Assembly (NCBI GenBank): GCA_965249685.1
Contig: CBDFMN010000003.1
Span: 744,001-808,000 of the forward strand
Reading direction: 5' to 3'
Source of the DNA: RH-AL1 sp965249685
GTDB lineage: Bacteria > Pseudomonadota > Alphaproteobacteria > Rhizobiales > Beijerinckiaceae
Length of the DNA: 64,000 nucleotides
The translations under genes were made by a program, and so were the position numbers. The notes beneath the pieces are model-generated. The model had not been told where the DNA came from, ran no database searches, and saw only the letters and a program-made list of their open reading frames with translations. This document shows positions 40,428 to 49,690 of the stretch, one piece after another (position 1 is the stretch's first letter; every line of letters starts with the position of its first letter).

Positions 40428-41930
40428 GTGACAGCTTCCATCGGACGGCGCGAACTCCTCGGCGGGCTCGCGGGCACCGGCGCCGCCACCGCGCTGGAGC
40501 CGTTCCGCCGTGCGGCAGCAGACCCTGTGGCGCGCGATCCCATCCTGTCCGCCTCGGCGAGCCAGCTTGCCGCCGCCATCCGTTCCAAGAACCTGACCTC
40601 GCAGGCTGTCGTCGACGTCTATCTCAAGCGTATCGCCGACGTGAACCCGAAGCTCAACGCCGTCGTGCAGGTGACCGCCGACGAGGCCCGTAAGACCGCG
40701 GCGGAGGCCGACGCCGCCTTAGCGCGCGGCGATATTAAGGGTCCGCTGCACGGCGTGCCGGTGACCATCAAGGACACGCTGGAAACAGCCGGCGTGATCT
40801 GTACAGGGGGCACGCTGGGCCGCGCTCATTACGTTCCTAAAACGGACGCCACCGCCGTCGCGCGGCTTCGCGCCGCGGGCGCGATCATCCTGGGCAAGAC
40901 GAACGCGCCCGAGCTTGCCGGCGCGCTCGAGACGGACAACTTGGTCTATGGCCGCACCAACAACCCGTACGACCTCACGCGCACGCCCGGCGGCAGCACC
41001 GGTGGCGAGGCCGCAATCATCGCGGCCGGCGGCTCTCCCCTTGGCCTCGGCACGGACGCTGGCGGCAGTATCCGCGTGCCCGCGCACTACTGCGGCCTAG
41101 CGGCACTGAAGCCGACGGCGGGGCGCATCCCGCGCACCGGCCAGTTCCCGCGCCCGGCCGGCGCGCGCCAAGCCGTGTTCCACCCCAGCCTGATCGCCCG
41201 CAGGGTGGAGGACCTGGCGCTTGCCCTGCCCATCGTCGCCGGGCCCGATTACCAGGACTTCACGGTGCTCGATATGCCGATCGGCGACATGGGCGCCGTA
41301 CCGCTCCCGAAGCTGAAGCTCGCCTATTTCGACGATGACGGCGCGGCCACGCCGACGGCGGAGATCCGCGCCGCGGTGCAATCCGCCGCCAAGGCTTTCA
41401 GGGACGCCGGCCTGACCGTGGAAGAACGCCGCCCCCCCGACGCGGCCAAGGCGGCGACGATCTATTACGACATGTCGCGCGGCGACGGCGGCGCGGGCAC
41501 GCGCGCCTTCCTCAAATCGATCGGCACCACCGAGATCTCGCCCCTGTTCGAAACCTCGCTCGCCAAGCGGTCGTCGCCGGCCTACGCCACGGTCACCGAG
41601 GCGCTCGCGGCGTTCAACCGCTGGGACGCCTACCGCAACGCCATGCTCGCCTTTATGCAGGGCTACGACGCGCTGCTCTCGCCCGTCATCGCCTATGTCG
41701 CTCCGAGGCACGGGACGAGCTTCGACGACGACAAGCTCAGCGGCGTCGGCTACGCGCAGATGCACAACCTCACCGGCTTTCCCACCGCGACGGTGCGCGT
41801 GGGCACCTCGCCCGAGGGCCTGCCGATCGGCGTGCAGGTCGCGGCGAAGCCCTGGCGCGAGGATGTCGCGCTCGCCATGGTGCGCCACCTCGAGGAGGTC
41901 TTCGGCGGCTGGAAGATGCCGTCCGTCTGA
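40428..41930 (+). CDS. Tat-exported amidase
   Basis: Amidase-signature hydrolase, 500 aa. The N-terminus IGRRELLGGLAGTGAA is a Tat signal, so the enzyme should be periplasmic. Lys115 (VTIKDTL), Ser190 (GGSTGG) and Ser214 (DAGGSIRVP) form the Ser-cisSer-Lys triad; the serine after Ser190 is replaced by Thr. The substrate is unknown. GTG at 40428 has AAGGAG nine bases upstream; the longer frame from 40257 is not protein-like. It is followed by comEC on the same strand after 91 bases. Confidence 0.9.
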   Translation: MTASIGRRELLGGLAGTGAATALEPFRRAAADPVARDPILSASASQLAAAIRSKNLTSQAVVDVYLKRIADVNPKLNAVVQVTADEARKTAAEADAALARGDIKGPLHGVPVTIKDTLETAGVICTGGTLGRAHYVPKTDATAVARLRAAGAIILGKTNAPELAGALETDNLVYGRTNNPYDLTRTPGGSTGGEAAIIAAGGSPLGLGTDAGGSIRVPAHYCGLAALKPTAGRIPRTGQFPRPAGARQAVFHPSLIARRVEDLALALPIVAGPDYQDFTVLDMPIGDMGAVPLPKLKLAYFDDDGAATPTAEIRAAVQSAAKAFRDAGLTVEERRPPDAAKAATIYYDMSRGDGGAGTRAFLKSIGTTEISPLFETSLAKRSSPAYATVTEALAAFNRWDAYRNAMLAFMQGYDALLSPVIAYVAPRHGTSFDDDKLSGVGYAQMHNLTGFPTATVRVGTSPEGLPIGVQVAAKPWREDVALAMVRHLEEVFGGWKMPSV

Positions 41931-42021
41931 CCAGCCTGCGACGGCGGAAAAAGCGCTAGGCGCGCGCGCCGCACCGGTGCAAAGCTTGGCGGCGGGCCTG
42001 GGCGCCCTCTGGGACGGAACG

Positions 42022-44265
42022 ATGACGGAGACGGTCGGCTCGGCGCTGCGCGGCGGAGCCTCCGCCGCGAGCGGGGCTTGGGGCGAGCGTCTGCGTCTCG
42101 CCATCCTCGACCTTCGCTTGCGCGCGGCACTGTCTTTTCAGGCGGAAGTCGAGTACCGCCGGCTTTTCCTCTGGCTCCCCGTGGCGTTCGGGACCGGCGT
42201 GGTCCTCTACTTCGAGGCAACACGGGAGCCGCCGCTGTGGCTCTGCACCGTCCTGTTCGCAGCCTTCGCGGGTCTCGCGGCAATTGTGCGCGCGCACCGT
42301 CCCGCCTTCGGCCTGTTCGTCGCCCTGGCCGCCTGCGCAGGCGGGATGGCGGCTGCGGGCTGGCGCACGGTGGGAGTTGCGGCGCCCGTGCTTGACCGCA
42401 TCCGCATCCTCGACGTCGAGGGCTATATCGAAGAGATGGATTTCCGGCGCGCCGGCGCGCGCTTCATCCTGCGGGTCACGGCCGCGGACGGGCTCGAACC
42501 GGACCAGACACCCTACCGCATCCGCCTCACCACACGACGCGCGCCGCCGTTCGAGGCGGGCGCCTACGTCCAGGTCAAGGCGCGCCTGCTACCGCCCTCG
42601 CGCGCCGCGCAACCCGGCGGCTACGATTTCGCGCGCGACGCCTGGTTCGCCCGCATCGGCGCCGTGGGAAGCGTGCTCGGTCGCCTTGACCTGGCGGAGC
42701 CGCCGGATCCGCCCGATGGGATGCTCGCCGCGGGCATGGCACTCGACCGCGGCCGCAACGCCCTCGCGCGGCGCGTCGATCAGATCGTCGGCGGCGACGC
42801 CGGCGCTATCGCCGCCGCCATGGTGACGGGCAAGCGTGACCTCCTGTCGGAGGACGCCAAGACGCTGATCCGCGAGGCGGGGATCTTCCACGTCATCACC
42901 ATCTCGGGTGTGCAGATGACGCTGGTCGCCGGCATCTTCTTCGTCGGCCTCCGGCGCCTGCTGGCGCTCAGCCGCACACTGGCGCTGCGCTATCCCATCA
43001 AAAAGTGGGCGGCTGGCGCGGCCATCGTCGCGGCGGTGGTCTACGACGTGGCCACCGGCTCGCGCATCGGCACCGAGCGCGCGTTGTTCATGACGGTCAT
43101 CATGCTCGTCGCCGTGCTGCTCGACCGCCACGCGTTGTCCATGCGCAACCTCGCCTTCGCCGCCCTGGCGGTGCTGCTGTTCCAGCCGGAGGCGCTGCTC
43201 GGCGCGAGCTTTCAGCTTTCCTTCGCCGCCGTGGCCGCGCTCGTCGCAGTCTACGAGGGACGCGCGGCGTCCCGCGCCAATCAGGACATCGCCGGGCGCG
43301 CTCCGCCACCGCGCGGCTGGTTCGGGCGTCGCCGCGGGCACGGCGTGCGCGGCGCGCTCTTCGCCACGCTCTGCGCGACGAGCGCCACCGCCTCGTTCAT
43401 GGCCTACGATTTCCACGAGATGAACCCGTACGTCCTCATCGGCAACCCGCTGACGCTGACGATCATCGAAGTCTTCGCCGTGCCGGGCGCGCTCCTTGGC
43501 ACGCTGCTCTATCCCTTCGGGCTCGACGCCTTCGTGTGGCACTACGTGGGCGCGGGTATCGCCATCATCATGGCGGCCGCGCGCCTCGTCGGCTCGCTCC
43601 CGGGCTCGAGCCTGCACCTGCCCGCGTTCGCACCCTGGTCCCTCGTGTTCTTCGCGCTGGCCGTGCTCTCGGCCGTCATCTGGCGCACGCGGCTCCTGCG
43701 CGCGACCGCTATCCCGCTGGGGCTCATCGGCCTGGCTGGCGCGGCAAGCGGGGCGCCGTTCGACATCGCGGTCGGGCCGCTGGGTGATGCGGTAGCCGTG
43801 CGCGCGCCGGACGGGCGCCTCGCCGTGCTCGGGGAACGGCCAAGCGCCTTTGCCGCAGAGCAATGGCTGCGCGCCGATGCCGACGGGCGCGCCGCGAAGA
43901 GCGCGATCGTCAAAGCCGCCTGCGATAAGACAGCCTGCGTGGGCCGGCTCGCGGACGGGCGTGCCGTGTCGCTCGTCCTAGACGTCTCCGCTTTCGCCGA
44001 AGATTGCCTGCGCGCGACCGTCCTGGTGACGCCGCTCTTTGCGCCACGCGGCTGCGCTGCCTCGGTGGTCATCGACCGCGACTCGCTCAAAGCGAGCGGT
44101 GCGGTGACGCTGCGCGCGACCCCCGACGGATTTACGATGAAGACGGCGCGGTCACCGGACGAGGATCGGCCCTGGTCGCCCGCGCCGAAACCAAGGTGGG
44201 GCCGGGCAGCCCATGCGGGCGACGGCAAGAACAGCGACGGCGACGCGCTCAGTAGCGTCGAATGA
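42022..44265 (+). CDS. comEC: ComEC/Rec2-family DNA-uptake channel protein
   Basis: 747-aa inner-membrane protein. N-terminal region with early hydrophobic helices and a soluble OB-like domain (residues about 130-230), then a Competence domain with many helices, including HVITISGVQMTLVAGIFF. The C-terminal 170 residues form a small soluble domain with conserved Cys pairs instead of the metallo-beta-lactamase domain of gram-positive ComEC; this form is usual in alphaproteobacteria. Its last 17 bases overlap the convergent lexA gene. Other com genes are not in the window. Confidence 0.9.
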   Translation: MTETVGSALRGGASAASGAWGERLRLAILDLRLRAALSFQAEVEYRRLFLWLPVAFGTGVVLYFEATREPPLWLCTVLFAAFAGLAAIVRAHRPAFGLFVALAACAGGMAAAGWRTVGVAAPVLDRIRILDVEGYIEEMDFRRAGARFILRVTAADGLEPDQTPYRIRLTTRRAPPFEAGAYVQVKARLLPPSRAAQPGGYDFARDAWFARIGAVGSVLGRLDLAEPPDPPDGMLAAGMALDRGRNALARRVDQIVGGDAGAIAAAMVTGKRDLLSEDAKTLIREAGIFHVITISGVQMTLVAGIFFVGLRRLLALSRTLALRYPIKKWAAGAAIVAAVVYDVATGSRIGTERALFMTVIMLVAVLLDRHALSMRNLAFAALAVLLFQPEALLGASFQLSFAAVAALVAVYEGRAASRANQDIAGRAPPPRGWFGRRRGHGVRGALFATLCATSATASFMAYDFHEMNPYVLIGNPLTLTIIEVFAVPGALLGTLLYPFGLDAFVWHYVGAGIAIIMAAARLVGSLPGSSLHLPAFAPWSLVFFALAVLSAVIWRTRLLRATAIPLGLIGLAGAASGAPFDIAVGPLGDAVAVRAPDGRLAVLGERPSAFAAEQWLRADADGRAAKSAIVKAACDKTACVGRLADGRAVSLVLDVSAFAEDCLRATVLVTPLFAPRGCAASVVIDRDSLKASGAVTLRATPDGFTMKTARSPDEDRPWSPAPKPRWGRAAHAGDGKNSDGDALSSVE

Positions 44266-44959
44266 GGCTGACGAGCTTGCCCTGGATCTGCACCCGATCG
44301 GGTCCGAAGATCCGCGTCTCATAGGCCGGATTGGCGGCTTCAAGCGCCACGGAAGCGCCGCGTTTGCGCAACCGCTTCAAGGTCGCCTCCTCGTCGTCGA
44401 TCAGGGCCACCACGATGTCGCCGGTCTCCGCCGTATCCTGCCGGCGGATCACCACCGTGTCGGCGTCGAAGATGCCCGCATCGATCATCGAATCGCCGCG
44501 CACCTCGAGAGCGTAATGCTCGCCTGGGGCCAGCATGTCGGGGGGCAGTGCAATGGTGTGGCTGCGACCCTGCAACGCGGCGATCGGCGTTCCCGCCGCG
44601 ATCCGCCCCATGACCGGGATCGACACCATGGCCCTATGCTCGTCGTCCTGCGGCTGTGCACCCATCGGCCGGACCCGGCCGAGCGTTCCTTCGATGACGC
44701 TCGGCTCGAACCTCCGGCCTCGGCTGGCTCCGGAGGGCGTCGAGGATTCGGGCAAACGCAGCACCTCGACGGCACGCGCGCGGTTCGGCAGGCGGCGGAT
44801 AAAGCCCCGCTCCTCCAGGGCGATGATGAGGCGGTGAATGCCGGACTTGGAGCGAAGGTCCAACGCATCCTTCATCTCGTCGAAGGACGGCGGCACACCT
44901 GTCTCCTTCAAGCGCTCGTTGATGAAACGCAACAGCTCGCTTTGTTTCTTCGTCAACAT
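44249..44959 (-). CDS. lexA: SOS repressor LexA
   Basis: 236-aa repressor-protease. The winged-helix DNA-binding domain (residues 1-70) begins MLTKKQSELLRFI. The self-cleavage site is Ala122-Gly123 in RIAAGTPIA, with catalytic Ser157 in GDSMIDAG and Lys195 in ATLKRLRK. Two SOS-box-like sites lie upstream (45037 and 45062), so it should repress itself. It ends inside the 3' end of comEC on the opposite strand. Confidence 0.97.
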   Translation of the reverse strand: MLTKKQSELLRFINERLKETGVPPSFDEMKDALDLRSKSGIHRLIIALEERGFIRRLPNRARAVEVLRLPESSTPSGASRGRRFEPSVIEGTLGRVRPMGAQPQDDEHRAMVSIPVMGRIAAGTPIAALQGRSHTIALPPDMLAPGEHYALEVRGDSMIDAGIFDADTVVIRRQDTAETGDIVVALIDDEEATLKRLRKRGASVALEAANPAYETRIFGPDRVQIQGKLVSLIRRY

Positions 44960-45036
44960 TCCCAGCGCTTCCGCTCATAACCGACTTGTCGCCAAGCCGA
45001 ATCCTAGACAGTATTTTCGTACGCGCTCATTTCTTA

Positions 45037-45051
45037 AAACAAAGAGTGAAC
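45037..45051 (-). promoter_or_regulatory. second, imperfect SOS-like box
   Basis: On the minus strand the site reads GTTC-ACTCTTT-GTTT, one mismatch from the GTTC-N7-GTTC consensus, 78 bases before lexA and 11 bases from the perfect box. A pair of boxes would fit tight autorepression of lexA. Confidence 0.5.
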
Positions 45052-45061
45052 AAATGCGAGC

Positions 45062-45076
45062 GTTCTTTTTGTGTTC
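45062..45076 (+). promoter_or_regulatory. LexA SOS box
   Basis: GTTC-TTTTTGT-GTTC, an exact GTTC-N7-GTTC alphaproteobacterial SOS box, 103 bases before lexA and 25 bases before yjbQ. It lies between the two divergent genes and could control both. Confidence 0.85.
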
Positions 45077-45100
45077 CTTTGGAAGTTCCGGAGAAGTCGC

Positions 45101-45517
45101 ATGCGTCAGGCCAGCACGGCGCTCGATGTCGGCACCCGCGGCAAAGGACTTTATGAGATCACGAGCAAGGTGCTGCCCTTCGTGAGGGAGGCGGGGCTCC
45201 GAACGGGCCTGTTGACAGTTTTTTGCCGCCACACCTCGGCGTCGCTCCTCATCCAGGAGAATGCCGATCCCGACGTGCAGGACGACCTCCAACGCTTCTT
45301 CGAGGCGGTGGCGCCTGAGGGGGCGGGCTACGTCCACGCGGCGGAAGGGCCCGACGACATGCCGGCGCATATCCGCGCCGCTCTGACCCAGACGCACCTC
45401 GCGATCCCCCTAGCGGAAGGTCGCCTGGTCCTCGGCACATGGCAGGGGATCTACCTTTTCGAGCACCGCCGCGCGCCGCACTGCCGCAGCATCGCGCTTC
45501 ACCTGGTCGGCGATTGA
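45101..45517 (+). CDS. yjbQ: YjbQ-family protein
   Basis: 138-aa UPF0047/YjbQ protein. TALDVGTRGKGLYEIT, TVFCRHTSASLLIQENADPDVQDDL and the end with GTWQGIYLFEHRRAPHCR are family markers; weak thiamine-phosphate synthase activity is reported for the family but its true role is unclear. GGAG upstream gives the start. Its promoter region contains the LexA box, which would place it under SOS control; that is unusual and is noted below. It is convergent with moeA, four bases apart. Confidence 0.9.
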   Translation: MRQASTALDVGTRGKGLYEITSKVLPFVREAGLRTGLLTVFCRHTSASLLIQENADPDVQDDLQRFFEAVAPEGAGYVHAAEGPDDMPAHIRAALTQTHLAIPLAEGRLVLGTWQGIYLFEHRRAPHCRSIALHLVGD

Positions 45518-45521
45518 GGCG

Positions 45522-46748
45522 CTACCAGCCCTGCTCGAAGCGCAGGATCCGGCAGGCCGATCCCGCAGGGACCGGCGAGGCGCCGGGCTCGCGGATCACC
45601 AGACATTGCGCCTGGGCGAGCACGCGCAGCATGGATGAATCCTGCACTTTATGTGGGACGGCGACGGGCATCCCATCATCGCGCAAGGTGAGGGCGGCGC
45701 GCATGTAGTCCTGTCGCCGGTCGTTGGCGGGTAGCGCGACGCCGAGCACTGCCGGCTCGCTGCGGTCAAGAGGGGCCGCGGGGTCGCCGGACAAGGCGCG
45801 GACCAGCGGCATGAGAAAGAGGGCTCCGCAGACGATGGAGGAGACCGGGTTGCCGGGGAGGCCGAGGATGGCCATCGGCCCGAGGCGGCCATGGATCAGG
45901 GGTTTGCCCGGCCGCATGGCGATGCGCCAGAAGCCAAGTTCCATGCCTTCGCGCGCGAGGGCCGATTTGACGAGGTCGTGGTCGCCCACCGACGCGCCGC
46001 CCAGCGTCACCAGCACGTCGGCCTGTGCCTCGCGCGCGGCACGGATCGCCGCCTCCAGCGGCGCGTAGGCGTCGGCGACGATGCCGAGGTCGAGCGGCAC
46101 GCCGCCGGCCGCTTCCACGAACGCCGCGATGGCGAAGGAGTTTGAGGCGACGATCTGGTCGGGCCCCGCCGGCTCGCCCGGCCGCACCAGTTCGTCGCCG
46201 GTGGCGATGATCGCGACGAGCGGCCGTCGCGCGACGGAGAGGACAGGATGGTTCATCGCCGCGGCCAGCGCCAGTTCGGCCGCCCCGAACCGTGTGCCTC
46301 GGCGCAGCAGGACCTCGCCGGCATGGAAGTCGAGGCCGGCTCGGCGGATGTTGCGGCCCCTTTGCGGGATCTCCGTCGCGCGAACTAGGTCGCCATCGAC
46401 GGCGGCGTGCTCCTGGATGAGGACGGTGTCGGCCCCTTCCGGTACCGGTGCGCCGGTGAAGATGCGCGCGGTCTCGCCGGGCCGAAGCGGCGCGGGGTAG
46501 CGCCGGCCCGCCGCGCTCTCGCCGACGAGACGCAGAGGCTTGGCGTCCTCGCCGAGGTCCGCCGCGCGCAGGGCGTAGCCGTCCATCGCCGACATGTCGG
46601 CCGGTGGCTGCGTGCGCAGCGCTGCCAGATCGGTCGCCAGAGTGCGGCCGCGCGCATCGCGCAGCGGCACCGACTCGGCAGGCAGGGGATGCGCGAACGC
46701 GAGGATACGCGCCAGCGCCTCGGCGACGGTCAGCAGGACCTCGCTCAT
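45522..46748 (-). CDS. moeA: molybdopterin molybdenumtransferase MoeA
   Basis: Inserts molybdate into molybdopterin to make the mature cofactor. 408 aa. MSAMDGYALRAADL, IRRAGLDFHAGEVLLRRGT, IIATGDELVRPG and GGASVGDHD are the domain III signatures; the C-terminal domain IV follows. Its start overlaps the moaC stop by ATGA, so the two Moco genes are translationally coupled. Confidence 0.96.
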   Translation of the reverse strand: MSEVLLTVAEALARILAFAHPLPAESVPLRDARGRTLATDLAALRTQPPADMSAMDGYALRAADLGEDAKPLRLVGESAAGRRYPAPLRPGETARIFTGAPVPEGADTVLIQEHAAVDGDLVRATEIPQRGRNIRRAGLDFHAGEVLLRRGTRFGAAELALAAAMNHPVLSVARRPLVAIIATGDELVRPGEPAGPDQIVASNSFAIAAFVEAAGGVPLDLGIVADAYAPLEAAIRAAREAQADVLVTLGGASVGDHDLVKSALAREGMELGFWRIAMRPGKPLIHGRLGPMAILGLPGNPVSSIVCGALFLMPLVRALSGDPAAPLDRSEPAVLGVALPANDRRQDYMRAALTLRDDGMPVAVPHKVQDSSMLRVLAQAQCLVIREPGASPVPAGSACRILRFEQGW

Positions 46749-47221
46749 GCCGCCGACCAATCGCCGGATTTGCCGCCCGACTTCTCCAGCAACGCGACGC
46801 CTTCGATCCGCATGCCGCGATCGACCGCCTTCAGCATGTCGTAGAGGGTCAGGCAGGTGACCGTCACCGCGGTCAGTGCCTCCATCTCGACGCCCGTCTG
46901 GCCGGCCACCTTCGTCAGCGCCCGCACGCGGAAACCTGGCAGGGCTGCGTCAGCCTTGATGTCGACGGTGACTTTGGTCAGGGCCAAGGGATGGCACAGC
47001 GGGATCAACTCGGCCGTGCGCTTGGCCGCCATGATCCCGGCGATCCGTGCGGTCGCCACCACGTCGCCCTTCTTCGCCGTGCCCGACAGCGCGAGTTCCA
47101 GCGTTGCCGGCAGCATGGTGATGCGTCCTTGCGCCAGCGCGACGCGTTGCGTCACGGCCTTGTCGGAGACGTCGACCATGTGGGCGGCGCCGCTCGCATC
47201 AAGGTGGGTGAGCCGCGTCAT
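46745..47221 (-). CDS. moaC: cyclic pyranopterin monophosphate synthase MoaC
   Basis: Makes cyclic pyranopterin monophosphate, the first committed Moco intermediate, from the MoaA product. 158 aa. MVDVSDKAVTQRVA, KKGDVVATARIAGIMAAKRT, LIPLCHPLALTKV and GVEMEALTAV are all MoaC markers. It overlaps trpC upstream and moeA downstream by ATGA junctions. moaA is not in the window. Confidence 0.97.
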   Translation of the reverse strand: MTRLTHLDASGAAHMVDVSDKAVTQRVALAQGRITMLPATLELALSGTAKKGDVVATARIAGIMAAKRTAELIPLCHPLALTKVTVDIKADAALPGFRVRALTKVAGQTGVEMEALTAVTVTCLTLYDMLKAVDRGMRIEGVALLEKSGGKSGDWSAA

Positions 47222-48045
47222 CGTCCGGCAGCGCTGCGGCGGGACGCGATCTCCGGCCGTCCGAGCAGCTGCCGGGTGGCGCCCGCTACGTCGGCTTGGC
47301 GCATCAGGCTTTCCCCCACGAGGAAGGTCGCAAAGCCAGAGCGCTGCAGGCGCAGGCAATCGGCATGAGTGAAGATGCCGCTTTCGCCGACCAGGATGCG
47401 GTCGTCGGGGACGAGCGCAGCCAGCCGCTCGGAGACGCCGAGCGAGACCTCGAAGGTGCGCAGGTCGCGATTGTTGATACCCAGCAGCGGCGTATCCAGT
47501 CGCAGCGCGCGATGGAGTTCGGCCTCATCGTGGACCTCGACGAGCACGTCCATCGCCAGCGCCCGCGCGGCGCGGCACAGCGTGGCGGCGGTGGCATCGT
47601 CGAGGCAGGCCATGATGAGCAGGATGCAGTCGGCGCCATGCGCCCGCGATTCCGTCACCTGATAGGGCTCGAAGAGGAAATCCTTGCGTAGGGCGGGCAG
47701 GCTCGCGGCGGCGCGCGCGGCTTCCAGGAAGCCGAGGCTACCCTGGAAGGACGGGGCATCCGTGAGCACGGAGAGGCAAGCCGCGCCACCGGCCTCGTAG
47801 GCGGCGGCCAGCGCGGGCGGGTCGAAGTCGGCGCGGATCAGCCCCTTTGACGGGCTCGCTTTCTTGACTTCCGCGATGAGCGCGATCTCTCCCGCGCGGT
47901 GCTTGGCCCGCAGCGCTTCCGTAAAGGGGCGAGGCGGCGCCTGCGCCTCGGCGCGCGCGGCCATGGCCGCCATCGGCACGGCGGCCATGGCGGTCGCCAC
48001 CTCGCGGCGCTTGTAGGCTTCGATCGTCTGGAGGATGTTCGCCAT
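47218..48045 (-). CDS. trpC: indole-3-glycerol phosphate synthase
   Basis: Fourth chemical step of tryptophan synthesis. 275-aa monofunctional TIM barrel. IEAYKRREVA, IAEVKKASPSKG with the catalytic Lys, FLFEPYQVTESRAHGAD, LGINNRDL and VGESGI are family signatures. Start taken at ATG 48045 to match the family; an in-frame GTG at 48051 overlaps the trpD stop and is the alternative. Its stop overlaps the moaC start. Confidence 0.96.
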   Translation of the reverse strand: MANILQTIEAYKRREVATAMAAVPMAAMAARAEAQAPPRPFTEALRAKHRAGEIALIAEVKKASPSKGLIRADFDPPALAAAYEAGGAACLSVLTDAPSFQGSLGFLEAARAAASLPALRKDFLFEPYQVTESRAHGADCILLIMACLDDATAATLCRAARALAMDVLVEVHDEAELHRALRLDTPLLGINNRDLRTFEVSLGVSERLAALVPDDRILVGESGIFTHADCLRLQRSGFATFLVGESLMRQADVAGATRQLLGRPEIASRRSAAGR

Positions 48046-48047
48046 GG

Positions 48048-49085
48048 TCACATCGCTGCGGCGCGAGAGCCGCCGTTCGAGACGGAAATGAGCCGGTCGA
48101 GCACCGCCTTGGCCGCGCCGCCGTCGAGGGCGCCCTGTGCGAGGACTGCTCCGCTAGAGAGATCGGCCGCCATGCCGGCCACGACAAGGGCGGCGGCGGC
48201 GTTGAGGACGGCGATGTCGCGGTATGCGCCACCTGCGCCGCCGAGTACGGCGCGCAAAGCCGCGGCGTTGTGGGCTGGGTCGCCGCCGGCGAGGTCGGCG
48301 AGCCGCGCGAGCGGCAGGCCGCAATCGTCCGGTCGGATCGTGAAGCGCTTGACCGCGCCGCCTTCGATCGACACCACTGACGTCGGTCCCGTCGTCGTGA
48401 TCTCGTCCAGGCCGTCGGACCCGTGCACGAGCCAGGCCCGTTCCGCGCCGAGCGCGCCCAGCACGTGCGCCAACGGCTCAAGCCAGCTTTCGGCGAAGAC
48501 GCCGACGAGCAGCCGCTTCGCACCCGCGGGATTAGAGAGCGGGCCTAGGATGTTGAAGATCGTGCGTACCCCCAGGTCGGCACGCACCGCCGCCACGTGG
48601 CGCATCGCGCCGTGGTGGGTCTGCGCCGCCATGAAGCCGATGCCGGCCTCCGCCAGGCAGCGTTCCACGTCGGCGACGGAGCCGCCGACGGCGACGCCCA
48701 GCGCGCTCAGCACGTCGCTCGCGCCCGAACGCGAAGAGGCGGCGCGATTGCCGTGCTTGGCGACGGGCACGCCGCAGGCGGCGGTGATGATGGCCGCTAA
48801 TGTCGAGACGTTGTAGGTGCCGTGACCGTCGCCACCGGTACCCACGATGTCCATCGCGCCCGCGGGCGGCCGCACGCGTAGCATCCTGGCGCGCATCGCC
48901 GCCACGGCACCGGTGATCTCGTCCACCGTTTCGCCGCGCACGCGCAGGCCCATGAGGAAGGCGCCCATCTGGGCGGACGTCGCCTCGCCGCCGAGCAAGC
49001 ACCCGAAAGCGGCCTCGGACTCGCCGCGCGACAGGGTCGCGCCGGTGGCGAGCTTCGCAAGCAGCGGCTTCAGCGGGTCGGTCAT
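48048..49085 (-). CDS. trpD: anthranilate phosphoribosyltransferase
   Basis: Joins anthranilate to PRPP. 345 aa. MGLRVRGETVDEITG, the PRPP-binding GTGGDGHGTYNVST, NRAASSRSGASDVLSALG and the VHGSDGLDEI region are typical. The start overlaps the trpG stop by ATGA, giving tight coupling. The longer upstream open frame is trpG read in another frame. Confidence 0.97.
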   Translation of the reverse strand: MTDPLKPLLAKLATGATLSRGESEAAFGCLLGGEATSAQMGAFLMGLRVRGETVDEITGAVAAMRARMLRVRPPAGAMDIVGTGGDGHGTYNVSTLAAIITAACGVPVAKHGNRAASSRSGASDVLSALGVAVGGSVADVERCLAEAGIGFMAAQTHHGAMRHVAAVRADLGVRTIFNILGPLSNPAGAKRLLVGVFAESWLEPLAHVLGALGAERAWLVHGSDGLDEITTTGPTSVVSIEGGAVKRFTIRPDDCGLPLARLADLAGGDPAHNAAALRAVLGGAGGAYRDIAVLNAAAALVVAGMAADLSSGAVLAQGALDGGAAKAVLDRLISVSNGGSRAAAM

Positions 49086-49690
49086 GCTGCGCCGGCGACG
49101 CGGCGGGCGTTCCAGTCCAGCGCCAGGTCGAGGAAGTTCTTCATAATCAGACGCCCATTCTCCGATGCGATACTCTCGGGATGGAATTGGACGCCGTGGA
49201 TCGGCAGCGTGCGGTGCGACAGGGCCATGATCAGCCCGTCCGTTTCCGCCGTGACGCGCAGGCTCGCCGGCAACCCGTTCCGCTCGACGACGAGCGAGTG
49301 GTAGCGCGTCGCGCGGAACGAACCGTTGATGCCGCGAAAGATCGTCTCGCCGCGGTGCTCGATGGTGGCGACCTTGCCGTGGATTGGCAGGGGTGCGCGT
49401 ACCACGGCGCCGCCGAAGGCCTCGCCGATCGCCTGGTGGCCCAGGCAGACGCCGAAGATCGGCACGCTGTCCCCCGCCCGCGCGATGAGCTCGAGGCAGA
49501 TGCCTGCGTCCTTCGGCGCGCAAGGGCCGGGCGACAAGACGATCGCGTCCGGGGCACCGACTAACAGGTCGGCGGCGCTGACCGCATCGTTGCGCACGAC
49601 CTCCACTCGAGCTCCAAGCGCCCCGAACTCGTGCACGAGGTTCCAGGTAAAACTGTCGTAGTTGTCGACGAGGACGAGACGCAGGGCCAT
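49082..49690 (-). CDS. trpG: anthranilate synthase glutamine amidotransferase subunit
   Basis: Supplies ammonia to TrpE. 202-aa class I glutamine amidotransferase: VDNYDSFTWNL, SPGPCAPKDAG, nucleophile Cys82 in GVCLGHQ and the HPES box. It may also serve folate synthesis (PabA). The start at 49690 follows the family N-terminus; the ribosome binding site is weak. It heads the trpGDC-moaC-moeA unit; its promoter must lie in the 113 bases shared with the phosphoesterase gene. Confidence 0.96.
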   Translation of the reverse strand: MALRLVLVDNYDSFTWNLVHEFGALGARVEVVRNDAVSAADLLVGAPDAIVLSPGPCAPKDAGICLELIARAGDSVPIFGVCLGHQAIGEAFGGAVVRAPLPIHGKVATIEHRGETIFRGINGSFRATRYHSLVVERNGLPASLRVTAETDGLIMALSHRTLPIHGVQFHPESIASENGRLIMKNFLDLALDWNARRVAGAA

